Shown here in pieces: positions 1 to 6,397 of a stretch of DNA of 7,766 bases (positions are counted from its first letter, which is position 1; the number at the start of each line of letters is the position of its first letter). The position numbers and the translations under genes were made by a program. The notes under the pieces were generated by a model, which was not told where the DNA came from, did not search any database, and saw only the letters and a program-made list of their open reading frames with translations. Source of the stretch: Bifidobacterium breve (GTDB lineage: Bacteria > Actinomycetota > Actinomycetes > S36-B12); contig CALPZT020000059.1 in assembly GCA_943328365.2 (NCBI GenBank), positions 1 to 7,766 of the forward strand, in the 5' to 3' direction.

Positions 1-56
1 ACCGGCTCGTCGTCATCCGCTCCGGCGAGGCGCACTCGGGTCAATCGGGGCGCTGA
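1..56 (+). CDS. possible 3' end of an upstream gene (partial)
   Basis: Reading frame 3 is open from the left edge to a TGA at 54-56 and encodes RLVVIRSGEAHSGQSGR. Fifteen of its 17 third codon positions are G or C, the bias seen in the confirmed genes here, and this is a better bias than frame 1 gives over the same bases. The stop lies 7 bases before the ATG of the quinone oxidoreductase, a spacing typical of an operon, and the GAGG ribosome binding site of that gene overlaps the stop. Seventeen residues are too few to assign a family. It could equally be non-coding leader. Confidence 0.35.
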   Translation, partial: RLVVIRSGEAHSGQSGR

Positions 57-63
57 GGCCGTC

Positions 64-1047
64 ATGCGCGCCATCGTCATTGCAGCGCCAGGTGACCCGA
101 GCGTGCTGTCCTGGAACGAAGTCCCCGACCCGCAGGCCGGTCCGGGTGAGGTCGTCATCGACATCGCCGCATCGGCCGTGAACCGCGCCGACATCATGCA
201 GCGACAGGGCCACTACCCCCCGCCCCCGGGTGCGAGCGACATCCTCGGACTCGAGTGCTCCGGCACCATCAGTGAGCTCGGTGCAGGCGTGACCTCCCGC
301 TCGGTCGGCGATCAGGTGACTGCGCTCCTCGCCGGTGGCGGCTACGCCGATCGAGTCGCTGTTCCGGTAGGCCAGCTCATGAGCGTCCCTGCGCCAATCC
401 CGCTCGTCGAGGCCGCATCGCTGCCAGAAGTGGCCTGCACGGTGTGGAGCAACCTCGTCATGACCGCTGGCCTGCGACATGGCCAGTGGCTGCTCGTTCA
501 CGGCGGCGGTTCAGGCGTCGGCACCATGGCGATCCAGGTGGCCCGTGCCCTCGGTGCCCGGATCGCCGTCACAGCCGGCAGTGCCGAGAAGCTCGATGCC
601 TGCGCCGCCCTCGGGGCCGAGCTCCTCATCAACTACCAGCACGAGGACTTCGTCGAGGTCATGACGGAGGCGACGGGCGGACGAGGCGCCGACGTCATCC
701 TCGACAACATGGGCGCCGCCTACCTCGAGCGCAATGTGAGCGCGCTCGCCTTCGGCGGCCGTCTGGCCGTGATCGGCCTGCAGGGCGGGGTGAAGGGCGA
801 GCTCAACCTCGGGGCGCTTCTTCGCAAGAACGCGACCGTTCATGCCCGCTCCCTGCGGGCGCGTCCGGCCGGCGAGAAGGCCGCGATCTGCGCCGAGGTC
901 GAGCGCAGCATCTGGCCATGGATCAGCGCGGGGCTCATCTCACCCGTGATCGGTGCCCGCCTCCCGATGGATGAGGCTGCCGAGGCGCACCGCCTCCTCG
1001 AATCCGGGGCCGTCACCGGAAAGATCCTCCTCACGGCATCCCGGTGA
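64..1047 (+). CDS. NAD(P)H:quinone oxidoreductase, PIG3-type zinc-free MDR family
   Basis: The 327-residue product is a cytoplasmic medium-chain dehydrogenase/reductase expected to reduce quinones or enones with NADPH. It starts with the family's usual MRAIV, and a GAGG ribosome binding site (55-58) lies 5 bases before the ATG. The N-terminal GroES-like half carries NRAD (40-43) and RQGHYPPPPG (47-56), followed by LGLECSG, all typical of the PIG3/TP53I3 branch. The Rossmann half has the glycine-rich nucleotide loop HGGGSGVGT (146-154), then VILDNMGAAY (211-220), and the protein ends with GKILL. The catalytic and structural zinc cysteines of true alcohol dehydrogenases are absent. The full length matches the family. 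The downstream glycosidase gene overlaps it by 4 bases, so the two are probably co-transcribed. From memory, a similar oxidoreductase (Rv3777) lies near the proteasome activator gene in Mycobacterium tuberculosis, so this neighbourhood may be conserved. The physiological substrate is unknown. Confidence 0.93.
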   Translation: MRAIVIAAPGDPSVLSWNEVPDPQAGPGEVVIDIAASAVNRADIMQRQGHYPPPPGASDILGLECSGTISELGAGVTSRSVGDQVTALLAGGGYADRVAVPVGQLMSVPAPIPLVEAASLPEVACTVWSNLVMTAGLRHGQWLLVHGGGSGVGTMAIQVARALGARIAVTAGSAEKLDACAALGAELLINYQHEDFVEVMTEATGGRGADVILDNMGAAYLERNVSALAFGGRLAVIGLQGGVKGELNLGALLRKNATVHARSLRARPAGEKAAICAEVERSIWPWISAGLISPVIGARLPMDEAAEAHRLLESGAVTGKILLTASR

Positions 1048-2279
1048 TCAAGATCCCCGTGATCAAGGCCGTCTGTGTCAGCCTTGTCCTTGCGGGCATC
1101 GCGTTGGCCCCGAACGCCCAAGCGGTGCCGCTACGGGCGCCTGCAGCCCCCACTTCGGTCTCGTGCCTGCCCACCCCGCACCCGGTGACCACCGAGCAGA
1201 CACTCGCACTGTTCGAGCTCGCCGCCCGCAAGATCGGCGCCGTGCGCACCACCGGGGCGAAGCGATACCCGTTCGGGGCACTGCACTCCAGCCCCGATTA
1301 TGCGTACACCGGAGCCACCGGCTGGACCTCCGGATTCTTCGCCGCCGAGCTATGGCTGCTCTACCAGCGCACGCAGGACCCCCACTGGCTCGAGGCAGCG
1401 CGGGCGCAGACCCGCGGGCTGATGAAACTGGCGACCTATACCGGCTCGCACGATCTCGGCTTCATGGTCGGGCTCCCCACCGGCCTCGGTGCCACCCTCG
1501 ATCCCGGCCCCGAGCAGCAGGCTGCCTACGCCGAGGCGAGGATCACCGCTGCCCGCACCCTCTCGCAACGCTGGAACCCGAGGATCCGAGCGCTGAAGTC
1601 CAGCGAATACGGCGGCAAGTGGGGCTTGATCATCGACTCGGCCATGAACGCACCCCTGCTCATCGAGGCCGGCCAGGCGATCGGCGGGCCAGAGGGCGAT
1701 GAACTCGTGTACCGGGGCACCGAGCACATGCTCACACTTGCCCGCGATTTCGTCCGGCCTGACGGATCGACCTTCCACCGGATGGCCTTCAACCCGAAAA
1801 CGGGCGCGCTCATCGGCCCGATCCCCGGGCAGGGTCTCACCGGTGACAGCACCTGGGCTCGGGGCCAGGCCTGGGCGTTGAATGGCTTCACCCGGGCCTA
1901 CGAGCTCACCGGCAATGCCGAGCTTCTCGACGCCGCGCTGAGAACCGCAGCATTCTGGGTGTCGAAGGTGCCGCCGGGATGCATCCCGGCATGGGACTTC
2001 AACATTGACAATTCCAGGGCGCCGCGCGATTCATCGGCAGCGTCGATTGCCGCTGATGGCCTGCTCAGCCTTCGCCGCGTCGTCGGCGACACCGCGGCCG
2101 ACTACGGCGCCTACGCCGACGTCACGCTCGGCCTGCTCACGACCCCGTGGATGACGACAGCCCGCTCGGTCAACCCGGGCATCCTGCTCCAACAGACACT
2201 CAACGTGCCGAGCGACCCACGAGAGGGCTCGTATGTCTGGGGCGACTACTACCTGCTCAGAGCCCTGTCAGCTGCCTAG
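1044..2279 (+). CDS. secreted glycoside hydrolase, GH88-like unsaturated glucuronyl hydrolase
   Basis: The 411-residue product resembles unsaturated glucuronyl hydrolases, which remove 4,5-unsaturated uronic acid ends left by polysaccharide lyases through hydration of the vinyl ether. A Sec signal peptide is visible: IKIPVIK, a hydrophobic stretch (about 9-22) and likely cleavage after AQA (25-27). The mature part has an (alpha/alpha)6-barrel pattern with GWTSGFFAAELWLLY (93-107), HDLGF (136-140, Asp137) and IDSAMN (197-202, Asp198). It continues with GDSTWARGQAW (267-277), PAWDFN plus PRDSSAASIA (315-336), and YVWGDYYLLRAL near the C-terminus. Asp137 and Asp198 correspond to the two catalytic aspartates of the family. 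The GTG start overlaps the preceding TGA, which suggests translational coupling. An alternative GTG at 1059, preceded by GGTGAT (1043-1048), also leaves an intact signal peptide. No lyase or sugar transporter gene lies nearby, so its substrate cannot be inferred from context. GH105 is a related alternative. Confidence 0.88.
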   Translation: MIKIPVIKAVCVSLVLAGIALAPNAQAVPLRAPAAPTSVSCLPTPHPVTTEQTLALFELAARKIGAVRTTGAKRYPFGALHSSPDYAYTGATGWTSGFFAAELWLLYQRTQDPHWLEAARAQTRGLMKLATYTGSHDLGFMVGLPTGLGATLDPGPEQQAAYAEARITAARTLSQRWNPRIRALKSSEYGGKWGLIIDSAMNAPLLIEAGQAIGGPEGDELVYRGTEHMLTLARDFVRPDGSTFHRMAFNPKTGALIGPIPGQGLTGDSTWARGQAWALNGFTRAYELTGNAELLDAALRTAAFWVSKVPPGCIPAWDFNIDNSRAPRDSSAASIAADGLLSLRRVVGDTAADYGAYADVTLGLLTTPWMTTARSVNPGILLQQTLNVPSDPREGSYVWGDYYLLRALSAA

Positions 2280-2779
2280 ACCGCCGGCAGGGCCGCGATC
2301 CGCCGCATGAGATACGGCGAGAAGTAGCCCATATACTTCGCCTGCACCACCGGGTCGCGCCAGTCGGAACCGGTGACGGTGCCCCGGCAACCCGGAGTGC
2401 CGCATAGGCAGGCGAACTCGTCGTAGTCGGACGCGTCGCACATCGCATAGTCGAAGCACAGCTCCTCGCCCACCTCAATATCGCGCATCGCGACGAGCAG
2501 GGTGCCGCCGACGAGTCCGCAGTTCGGCTCGCACGAGTGGTTGAGCATGTCACCGGCTTCAGGGGTGTCATCGGAGACGAGGTAGAGATCCTCATCGACC
2601 TGGATCGACCGATGCTGGCGATCCTCGATGAGCGTCGACAGTGTCTCGCGGGTGACCACCCACCCGCCGAAGCCCACCACGGTTTCACCCTCGGCAATCG
2701 GCTCCTCCGCGAACGAGCCCCACCCCTTACCCCCCGCAGGGCGCGCCTGCGCCTTGGGGTTCAGCCAGTTGTAGTCCAA
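2276..2779 (-). CDS. SET-domain protein lysine methyltransferase with post-SET zinc site
   Basis: This 167-residue protein is almost entirely one SET domain, expected to transfer methyl from S-adenosylmethionine to a lysine. Numbered from the TTG start, GKGWGSFA (17-24) is the SET-I cofactor motif, NHSCEPN (80-86) the cofactor-binding pseudoknot strand and GEELCFDY (104-111) the motif with the catalytic tyrosine. Cysteines 124, 126 and 131 form the CxCx4C post-SET pattern followed by RG. With Cys83 of NHSC they can make the zinc site known from eukaryotic SET enzymes. A GTG at 2788 gives three more residues, but it lies inside AGGTGA, a perfect anti-Shine-Dalgarno match 5 bases before the TTG at 2779, so I prefer TTG. 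An in-frame TGA upstream excludes a longer form. The gene is divergent from bpa and its stop codon overlaps that of the glycosidase. The target protein is unknown; catalysis is inferred from motifs only. Confidence 0.87.
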   Translation of the reverse strand: MDYNWLNPKAQARPAGGKGWGSFAEEPIAEGETVVGFGGWVVTRETLSTLIEDRQHRSIQVDEDLYLVSDDTPEAGDMLNHSCEPNCGLVGGTLLVAMRDIEVGEELCFDYAMCDASDYDEFACLCGTPGCRGTVTGSDWRDPVVQAKYMGYFSPYLMRRIAALPAV

Positions 2780-2898
2780 CCGATTCACCTTTCACTGAGC
2801 CGGCCCACTGCCAGCAAAACGCCATGAGTCTGCCACATCAGGGTGAACACCGAATTCACTCGGATTGAGTGCGGCCGGCGAAGATGCCACGATGAAGC
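2780..2898. promoter_or_regulatory. divergent SET / bpa intergenic region with short inverted repeats
   Basis: These roughly 120 bases must hold the promoters of both divergent genes. Several short inverted repeats overlap in the centre. GTGAA (2843-2847) pairs with TTCAC (2855-2859), GGTG with CACC (2842-2851), and CACTC (2857-2861) with GAGTG (2867-2871). Arms of this size could be an operator but also occur by chance. I could not place convincing -35/-10 pairs. No good ribosome binding site precedes the bpa ATG. Confidence 0.3.
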
Positions 2899-3462
2899 AT
2901 GGAATCGCAGCCGCAGGACGATCCGCAGGGTGACGTCACTCCTCATCAGGTTGTTGTGGTCGGCCCCGACGGGTCGATGATCGGCACGATCACCGGGGGC
3001 GAAGTCGCAACCGGCGGGCCCAGCCCGGACGGTGAATCGTCAGCGGTGACCGACCTGGTCTCAGAGCCGGCAAAGGTCATGCGGATCGGGTCGATGATCA
3101 AGCAGTTGCTCGAGGAGGTGAAGAGCGCTCCGTTGGACGAAGCCGCTCGCGCACGTCTTCGCGAGATCCACCAGCAGTCGGTGAAGGAACTGCAGGAGGG
3201 CCTGGCGCCGGAACTGATCTTGGAGCTCGACCGGCTCTCCCTCCCGTTCTCAAGCGATGCGCCGCCGAGTGACGCCGAGCTTCGCATAGCGCAGGCCCAG
3301 CTCGTCGGATGGCTCGAGGGGCTGTTCCACGGGATTCAGGCGGCCCTGTTCGCGCAGCAGATGACCGCCAAAGCCCAGTTCGATGAGTTGCGGCACCAGA
3401 GCGGTGGCCAGCCGCAATTGCAGCCGGGGCAGAGCCCGGGTGGCGCTGGGCAGTATCTCTAG
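2899..3462 (+). CDS. bpa: bacterial proteasome activator Bpa (PafE)
   Basis: The 187-residue protein belongs to the Bpa/PafE family (Rv3780 in Mycobacterium tuberculosis). In that family, ring-shaped dodecamers dock on the 20S proteasome and open its gate without ATP for degradation of unfolded and certain regulatory proteins. The family signature is plain. EPAKVMRIGSMIKQLLEEV (56-74) is followed by PLDEAARARLREIH, LAPELILELDRLSLPF, and the highly conserved DAELRIAQAQLVGWLEGLFHG (125-145) leading to FAQQM. These make the helical core. The tail ends in GQYL (184-187), the motif that inserts into the proteasome alpha-ring pockets. The first 50 residues are acidic, glycine-rich and probably flexible, with a VVVVGPDGSMIG segment (18-29). 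An in-frame TGA at 2893-2895 makes the ATG at 2899 the first possible start; no clear Shine-Dalgarno precedes it. The gene implies a 20S proteasome elsewhere in the genome. The bases encoding the last two residues and the stop are duplicated immediately downstream. Confidence 0.95.
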   Translation: MESQPQDDPQGDVTPHQVVVVGPDGSMIGTITGGEVATGGPSPDGESSAVTDLVSEPAKVMRIGSMIKQLLEEVKSAPLDEAARARLREIHQQSVKELQEGLAPELILELDRLSLPFSSDAPPSDAELRIAQAQLVGWLEGLFHGIQAALFAQQMTAKAQFDELRHQSGGQPQLQPGQSPGGAGQYL

Positions 3463-3484
3463 GGTTCGATATCTCTAGGGTTCG
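3454..3484. repeat. tandem 15-bp direct repeat spanning the bpa stop codon
   Basis: TATCTCTAGGGTTCG occurs at 3454-3468 and again at 3470-3484, both exact, giving a 16-base period. The first copy encodes the Tyr-Leu-stop end of Bpa; the second repeats the same codons in a different frame just after the stop. It looks like a replication-slippage duplication. I see no third copy. Confidence 0.9.
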
Positions 3485-3554
3485 CTCATGTGTGGGTTGC
3501 GGTCAGGTCTCGGCCGCCGTGCCGGATCGATCCAGCTTCGCTCAGGCGCTCGGT

Positions 3555-3570
3555 TAGGCTGGCGATCGTG
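3555..3570 (+). promoter_or_regulatory. putative -10 box for a leaderless serS transcript
   Basis: TAGGCT (3555-3560) fits the actinobacterial -10 consensus TANNNT and sits 7 bases before the GTG at 3568, so transcription could begin at the start codon itself. No Shine-Dalgarno is present between box and GTG, which is expected of leaderless genes. No convincing -35 hexamer was found. TANNNT is a short pattern, so the evidence is the spacing plus the missing ribosome binding site. Confidence 0.45.
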
Positions 3571-4875
3571 ATTGACCCCTCGATTCTTCGCACCGATCCC
3601 GATTCCCTGCGCGAATCCCAGCGACGCCGCGGCGAGGACGTCACCCTCATCGACCGCCTCGTCGAGGCTGATGTCGCCAAGCGCGCGGCCGGCCTCCGGT
3701 TCGATGAACTGCGCTCGGCCCAGAAGGAGATCGGCAAGCAGATCGGGCCGCTTCAGGGCTCGCTGAAGAAGACGCCGGACGCCGCGAAGCAGGCCGAGCT
3801 CGATGCGCTCATGGCGCAGGCGAGCACCCTGGCCGACCAGGTCAAGGCCGCAAGCGCCGAGGCCGACGAGATGCAGGCCCTCGCCGATGCGCTCTGGCTG
3901 CAGGTGAGCAATGTCGTGAGCCTCGAGTCGCCCGTTGGCGGCGAGGCCGACTTCACCGTCATCGAGCATGTCGGCACCCCGCGCGACTTCGCGGCCGAGG
4001 GTTTCGAGCCACGCGACCACCTCGACATCGGCGAGATCCTCGATGCGATCGACACCGGCCGCGGCGCCAAGGTGTCGGGCTCCCGGTTCTTCTACCTCAA
4101 GGGCATGGGCGCCCAGCTCGAATTCGCGCTGCTCAACCTCGCGATGCAGCAGGCGGCTGAGAACGGCTTCATCCCGATGATCACCCCCAGCCTCGTCCTG
4201 CCTTCGGCGATGGAGGGCACCGGCTTCCTCGGCCAGGCGGCCGAGAACGTCTACCGGGTCGAGTCCGACGACATGTATCTCGTCGGCACGAGCGAGGTCC
4301 CGCTCGCGGCGTATCACTCCGATGAGATCATCGACGTGGCCGAACTGCCGCTGCGCTACGCCGGCTGGTCGAGCTGCTTTCGGCGCGAGGCCGGCTCCTA
4401 CGGCAAGGACACCCGCGGCATCATCCGCGTGCACCAGTTCGACAAGGTAGAGATGTTCGTGTTCACGACCCCGGAGGAGGCCGAGGCCGAGCATGCCCGG
4501 CTCCTGCAGTGGGAGAAGGACTTCATCGATGCGCTCGAGATCCCGTACCGGGTCATCGACGTCGCGACCGGCGATCTCGGATCAAGTGCCGCCCGCAAGT
4601 TCGACATTGAGGCCTGGATCCCGACCCAGCAGGCGTACCGCGAGATCACGAGCACCTCGAACACCACTGAGTTCCAGGCGAGGCGGCTGAAGATCCGCCT
4701 GCGCGACGAGCAGGGCGTACGCCCGCTCGCGACCCTCAACGGAACCCTCTGCGCGATGCCCCGCATCATCGTCGCAATCCTGGAGAACCATCAGCAGCCC
4801 GATGGCTCTGTCGTTCTCCCGCACGCCCTGCGCCCGTTCCTCGGCGGAAAGGCCGCGTTCACCCCGAGGGCGTAG
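3568..4875 (+). CDS. serS: serine--tRNA ligase
   Basis: This class II aminoacyl-tRNA synthetase charges tRNA-Ser (and tRNA-Sec where present) with serine in the cytoplasm. The protein is 435 residues from the GTG at 3568. I chose this start because the N-terminus then reads MIDPSILRTDPDSLRES, the normal beginning of SerRS. An upstream ATG at 3490 would add 26 basic residues unlike the family. Residues of about 30-106 form the long antiparallel coiled coil that clamps the tRNA arm. The catalytic domain shows the serine-binding TSE (241-243 region), motif 2 CFRREAGSYGKDTRG (270-284), the zinc-free bacterial insert with NTTEFQARR (365-373), and motif 3 LNGTLCAMPR (390-399) followed by ILENHQ. 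The tail HALRPFLGG is typical. All key elements are intact. It follows bpa after 105 bases and is 12 bases from the HAD gene, probably sharing a transcript with the latter. Confidence 0.97.
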   Translation: MIDPSILRTDPDSLRESQRRRGEDVTLIDRLVEADVAKRAAGLRFDELRSAQKEIGKQIGPLQGSLKKTPDAAKQAELDALMAQASTLADQVKAASAEADEMQALADALWLQVSNVVSLESPVGGEADFTVIEHVGTPRDFAAEGFEPRDHLDIGEILDAIDTGRGAKVSGSRFFYLKGMGAQLEFALLNLAMQQAAENGFIPMITPSLVLPSAMEGTGFLGQAAENVYRVESDDMYLVGTSEVPLAAYHSDEIIDVAELPLRYAGWSSCFRREAGSYGKDTRGIIRVHQFDKVEMFVFTTPEEAEAEHARLLQWEKDFIDALEIPYRVIDVATGDLGSSAARKFDIEAWIPTQQAYREITSTSNTTEFQARRLKIRLRDEQGVRPLATLNGTLCAMPRIIVAILENHQQPDGSVVLPHALRPFLGGKAAFTPRA

Positions 4876-4887
4876 CATCGGTTCATC

Positions 4888-5730
4888 ATGTCGACCACGC
4901 CCGCGCTCGTGCCGCCCCGTGTCTCAGCAGCGTTCTTCGAGGGCCGTCCGTTCCCCGAACTGCTCGCCCTCGATATCGACGACACCCTCGTCACCCATCT
5001 CGGGGCCGTAGGCGAGCGAGTCGTCGATGCAGTCGGCCGGGCCGCCGATGCCGGCATCAATGTCGTGCTCTCGACCGGTCGCACGATTTCGACAACCGCC
5101 CCCATTGCACGTGCACTCGGGCTCGACGGCTGGGCGGTCTGCAGCAACGGCGCCATGCTTGCCATGGTCGAGCCCGAGACCATCGTCGATACCGTCACGT
5201 TCGACCCGCGCACCGTCCTCGACCGACTTGTGACGCTTCTGCCGGGCGCGGTCTATGCCGTCGAAGACACGCAGGGCGTGTTCCACGCGACCCGCGTGTT
5301 CGGAGCGGGCTCGCTCGGGCTGTCGCTGCGCGAGGTCCCGTTCGAGCACCTGCTCAACCAGCCGGTCGTCCGCCTGGTCGTCCGCAGCGACGAGCACGTC
5401 GAGACAGGCTTCGGCGAGATCGTCGAGCAAATGGGACTGCATACGGTGATCTTCGGCGTCGGTGACACCGCGTGGATGGATATCGGTCCGACCGGCGTGA
5501 GCAAGGCGACCATGCTCGCGGAGCTCTGCACCCGTCTCGACATCAATCCGGCGCGCACCGTTGCCGTTGGTGATTCGTGGAATGACATCGACATGCTCGC
5601 CTGGGCCGGCACCGGCGTCGCGATGGGGGCAGCACCTCGGTCGGTGACGAATGCCGCAGACGCGACCACCGATGAGACCCCTGGCGACGGCGTTGCCGAG
5701 GTCATCGACGCCATCCTCGCGTCACGCTGA
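4888..5730 (+). CDS. Cof-type HAD-superfamily phosphatase (subclass IIB)
   Basis: The 280-residue cytoplasmic protein is a complete HAD hydrolase with a type IIB cap, a group that mostly dephosphorylates small sugar phosphates, flavin or other phosphometabolites. Motif I is LALDIDDTL with nucleophile Asp29 and acid/base Asp31. Motif II is LSTGRT (61-66), motif III is GVSKATML with Lys206, and motif IV is VGDSWNDIDM (227-236), holding the Mg-binding Asp229 and Asp233. The cap lies between motifs II and III. The first 22 residues precede the HAD fold. Only 12 bases separate it from serS and no Shine-Dalgarno lies at normal distance (GAGGG is 17 bases upstream). It may be translated through readthrough from serS, or be leaderless from a TAGCAT box at 4873-4878. 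A HAD hydrolase next to serS is, as I recall, common in actinobacteria, without a known functional link. The substrate cannot be predicted. Confidence 0.92.
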   Translation: MSTTPALVPPRVSAAFFEGRPFPELLALDIDDTLVTHLGAVGERVVDAVGRAADAGINVVLSTGRTISTTAPIARALGLDGWAVCSNGAMLAMVEPETIVDTVTFDPRTVLDRLVTLLPGAVYAVEDTQGVFHATRVFGAGSLGLSLREVPFEHLLNQPVVRLVVRSDEHVETGFGEIVEQMGLHTVIFGVGDTAWMDIGPTGVSKATMLAELCTRLDINPARTVAVGDSWNDIDMLAWAGTGVAMGAAPRSVTNAADATTDETPGDGVAEVIDAILASR

Positions 5731-5754
5731 CCAGCAGGGCGCGATCAGGCAAGC

Positions 5755-5781
5755 CCCGGCCGGCACCGAGTGCCGGCCGGG
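5755..5781. terminator. strong hairpin, probable bidirectional terminator
   Basis: CCCGGCCGGCAC (5755-5766) and GTGCCGGCCGGG (5770-5781) form a perfect 12-bp stem with a CGA loop. It lies 24 bases after the HAD stop and 8 bases beyond the stop of the convergent lipoprotein gene, so it can end both transcripts. There is no clean U-run on either side, which is common for terminators of GC-rich actinobacteria. Confidence 0.75.
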
Positions 5782-5789
5782 ATCACTTG

Positions 5790-6230
5790 TCAGCCTGAGA
5801 GGCACCCGGCGGTGTAGAGATCTGCCGGGACCGTCGCGTCAGCGGGGGCAGTCGGGGAAGACGGGTCAGAGCCGCACACCTTGGTCTTGTCCTGCGGAAC
5901 CCAGAACTGGCCCTCCGCCTGGAAGATGAACGAGGTCGGCGCGCCCTGCGGACCATCTGCCGGGGCGGTGCTGCTGCCGACGATTCCGGATGCCACAGCC
6001 CATCCTTCAGAGCACTGCAGGCTCTCCATCGTGAAGGTGTTCTCCGGGCCGAGTGCCTGGGCCGCCTGCGTCGCTGCGGCGCCGACAGCGGCGTCGGTGC
6101 ACTCCGTCATTCCTCCGACTAGGGAGGGGCTAGCGGCGGTGGTCGGGCTCGACGATGAGCAAGCAGCAAGCGACAGGGCTGTCATCGCGACAGCACCAAG
6201 GGTGCAACCGATTCGGGTGGCGCTGTTCAT
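5790..6230 (-). CDS. small secreted lipoprotein, function unknown
   Basis: The 146-residue product has a lipoprotein signal peptide. A short N-region with Arg6 leads into a hydrophobic stretch (about 8-20) and the lipobox LAAC (21-24), so Cys24 should be lipidated and the protein anchored outside the membrane. A Ser/Thr/Ala-rich linker (25-40) follows. The remaining domain of about 105 residues carries four cysteines (44, 73, 119, 143), an even number that suggests two disulfides. It includes MTECTDAAVG, LQCSEGWAVA and FIFQAEGQFWVPQ, which I read as a small beta-rich domain. Similar short actinobacterial lipoproteins are often left as hypothetical; I do not recognise a characterised family. 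AAAGGA lies 5 bases upstream of the ATG, a good ribosome binding site. The gene is divergent from a two-component operon and could be its target or its signal partner, but only position supports this. Confidence 0.85.
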   Translation of the reverse strand: MNSATRIGCTLGAVAMTALSLAACSSSSPTTAASPSLVGGMTECTDAAVGAAATQAAQALGPENTFTMESLQCSEGWAVASGIVGSSTAPADGPQGAPTSFIFQAEGQFWVPQDKTKVCGSDPSSPTAPADATVPADLYTAGCLSG

Positions 6231-6334
6231 GGTGTTCCTTTCAGGGTTTGCGAAACAGGGAACGGTACGTTGCCCCCGCTGAGAACGACGCCCTTCGTAG
6301 GGGGAAGTGCGACGTCCCTATCATTTCGCTACCA

Positions 6335-6348
6335 GCCCCGGCCGGGGC
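6335..6348. repeat. perfect 14-bp GC palindrome
   Basis: GCCCCGGCCGGGGC is a perfect palindrome 11 bases downstream of the putative TATCAT -10 box of the response regulator operon. It could be a dimeric repressor or activator site, or form a short GC hairpin at the very start of the leader RNA. Confidence 0.6.
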
Positions 6349-6360
6349 ACTGAGGTCGGG

Positions 6361-6397
6361 ATTTCTGGAGTTCTGGACTTCCGGAACTCCTCGAAAT
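6361..6397 (+). promoter_or_regulatory. 37-nt imperfect hairpin abutting the Shine-Dalgarno
   Basis: The arms 6367-6376 and 6381-6390 pair over 10 bp (nine Watson-Crick, one U-G) around a 4-base loop. The stem continues below a small internal loop with ATTTC (6361-6365) pairing to GAAAT (6393-6397). The next base begins the AGGGGA ribosome binding site. As DNA it is a near-palindrome and could be an operator; as RNA it could affect translation or stability. No U-run follows, so it is not an obvious terminator. Confidence 0.6.

Noticed and set aside
1..63. Extension of the quinone oxidoreductase frame to the left edge
   Set aside because: The frame is open, but MRAIV at 64 is the standard family N-terminus and a GAGG site sits at normal spacing before it.
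64..1047. Zinc-dependent alcohol dehydrogenase
   Set aside because: The zinc-ligand cysteines and histidine of that family are absent, while PIG3-type signatures are present.
953..1702. 249-codon plus-strand frame overlapping the oxidoreductase and glycosidase genes
   Set aside because: The translation is an Arg/Pro/Ser-rich low-complexity sequence typical of an out-of-frame read, and GH88 motifs occupy the other frame.
3490..3567. Upstream ATG extending serS by 26 residues
   Set aside because: The extra residues are basic and unlike SerRS N-termini. The GTG at 3568 gives a canonical start and has a well-placed -10 box.
3475..4494. 339-codon open frame on the minus strand opposite serS
   Set aside because: It is an antisense shadow caused by high GC codon bias. 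The plus strand encodes an unmistakable SerRS over the same bases, and the antisense product shows no recognisable domain.
5731..5789. Small RNA gene ending in the 5755-5781 hairpin
   Set aside because: The gap is only 59 bases between two convergent genes and a shared terminator explains the hairpin fully.
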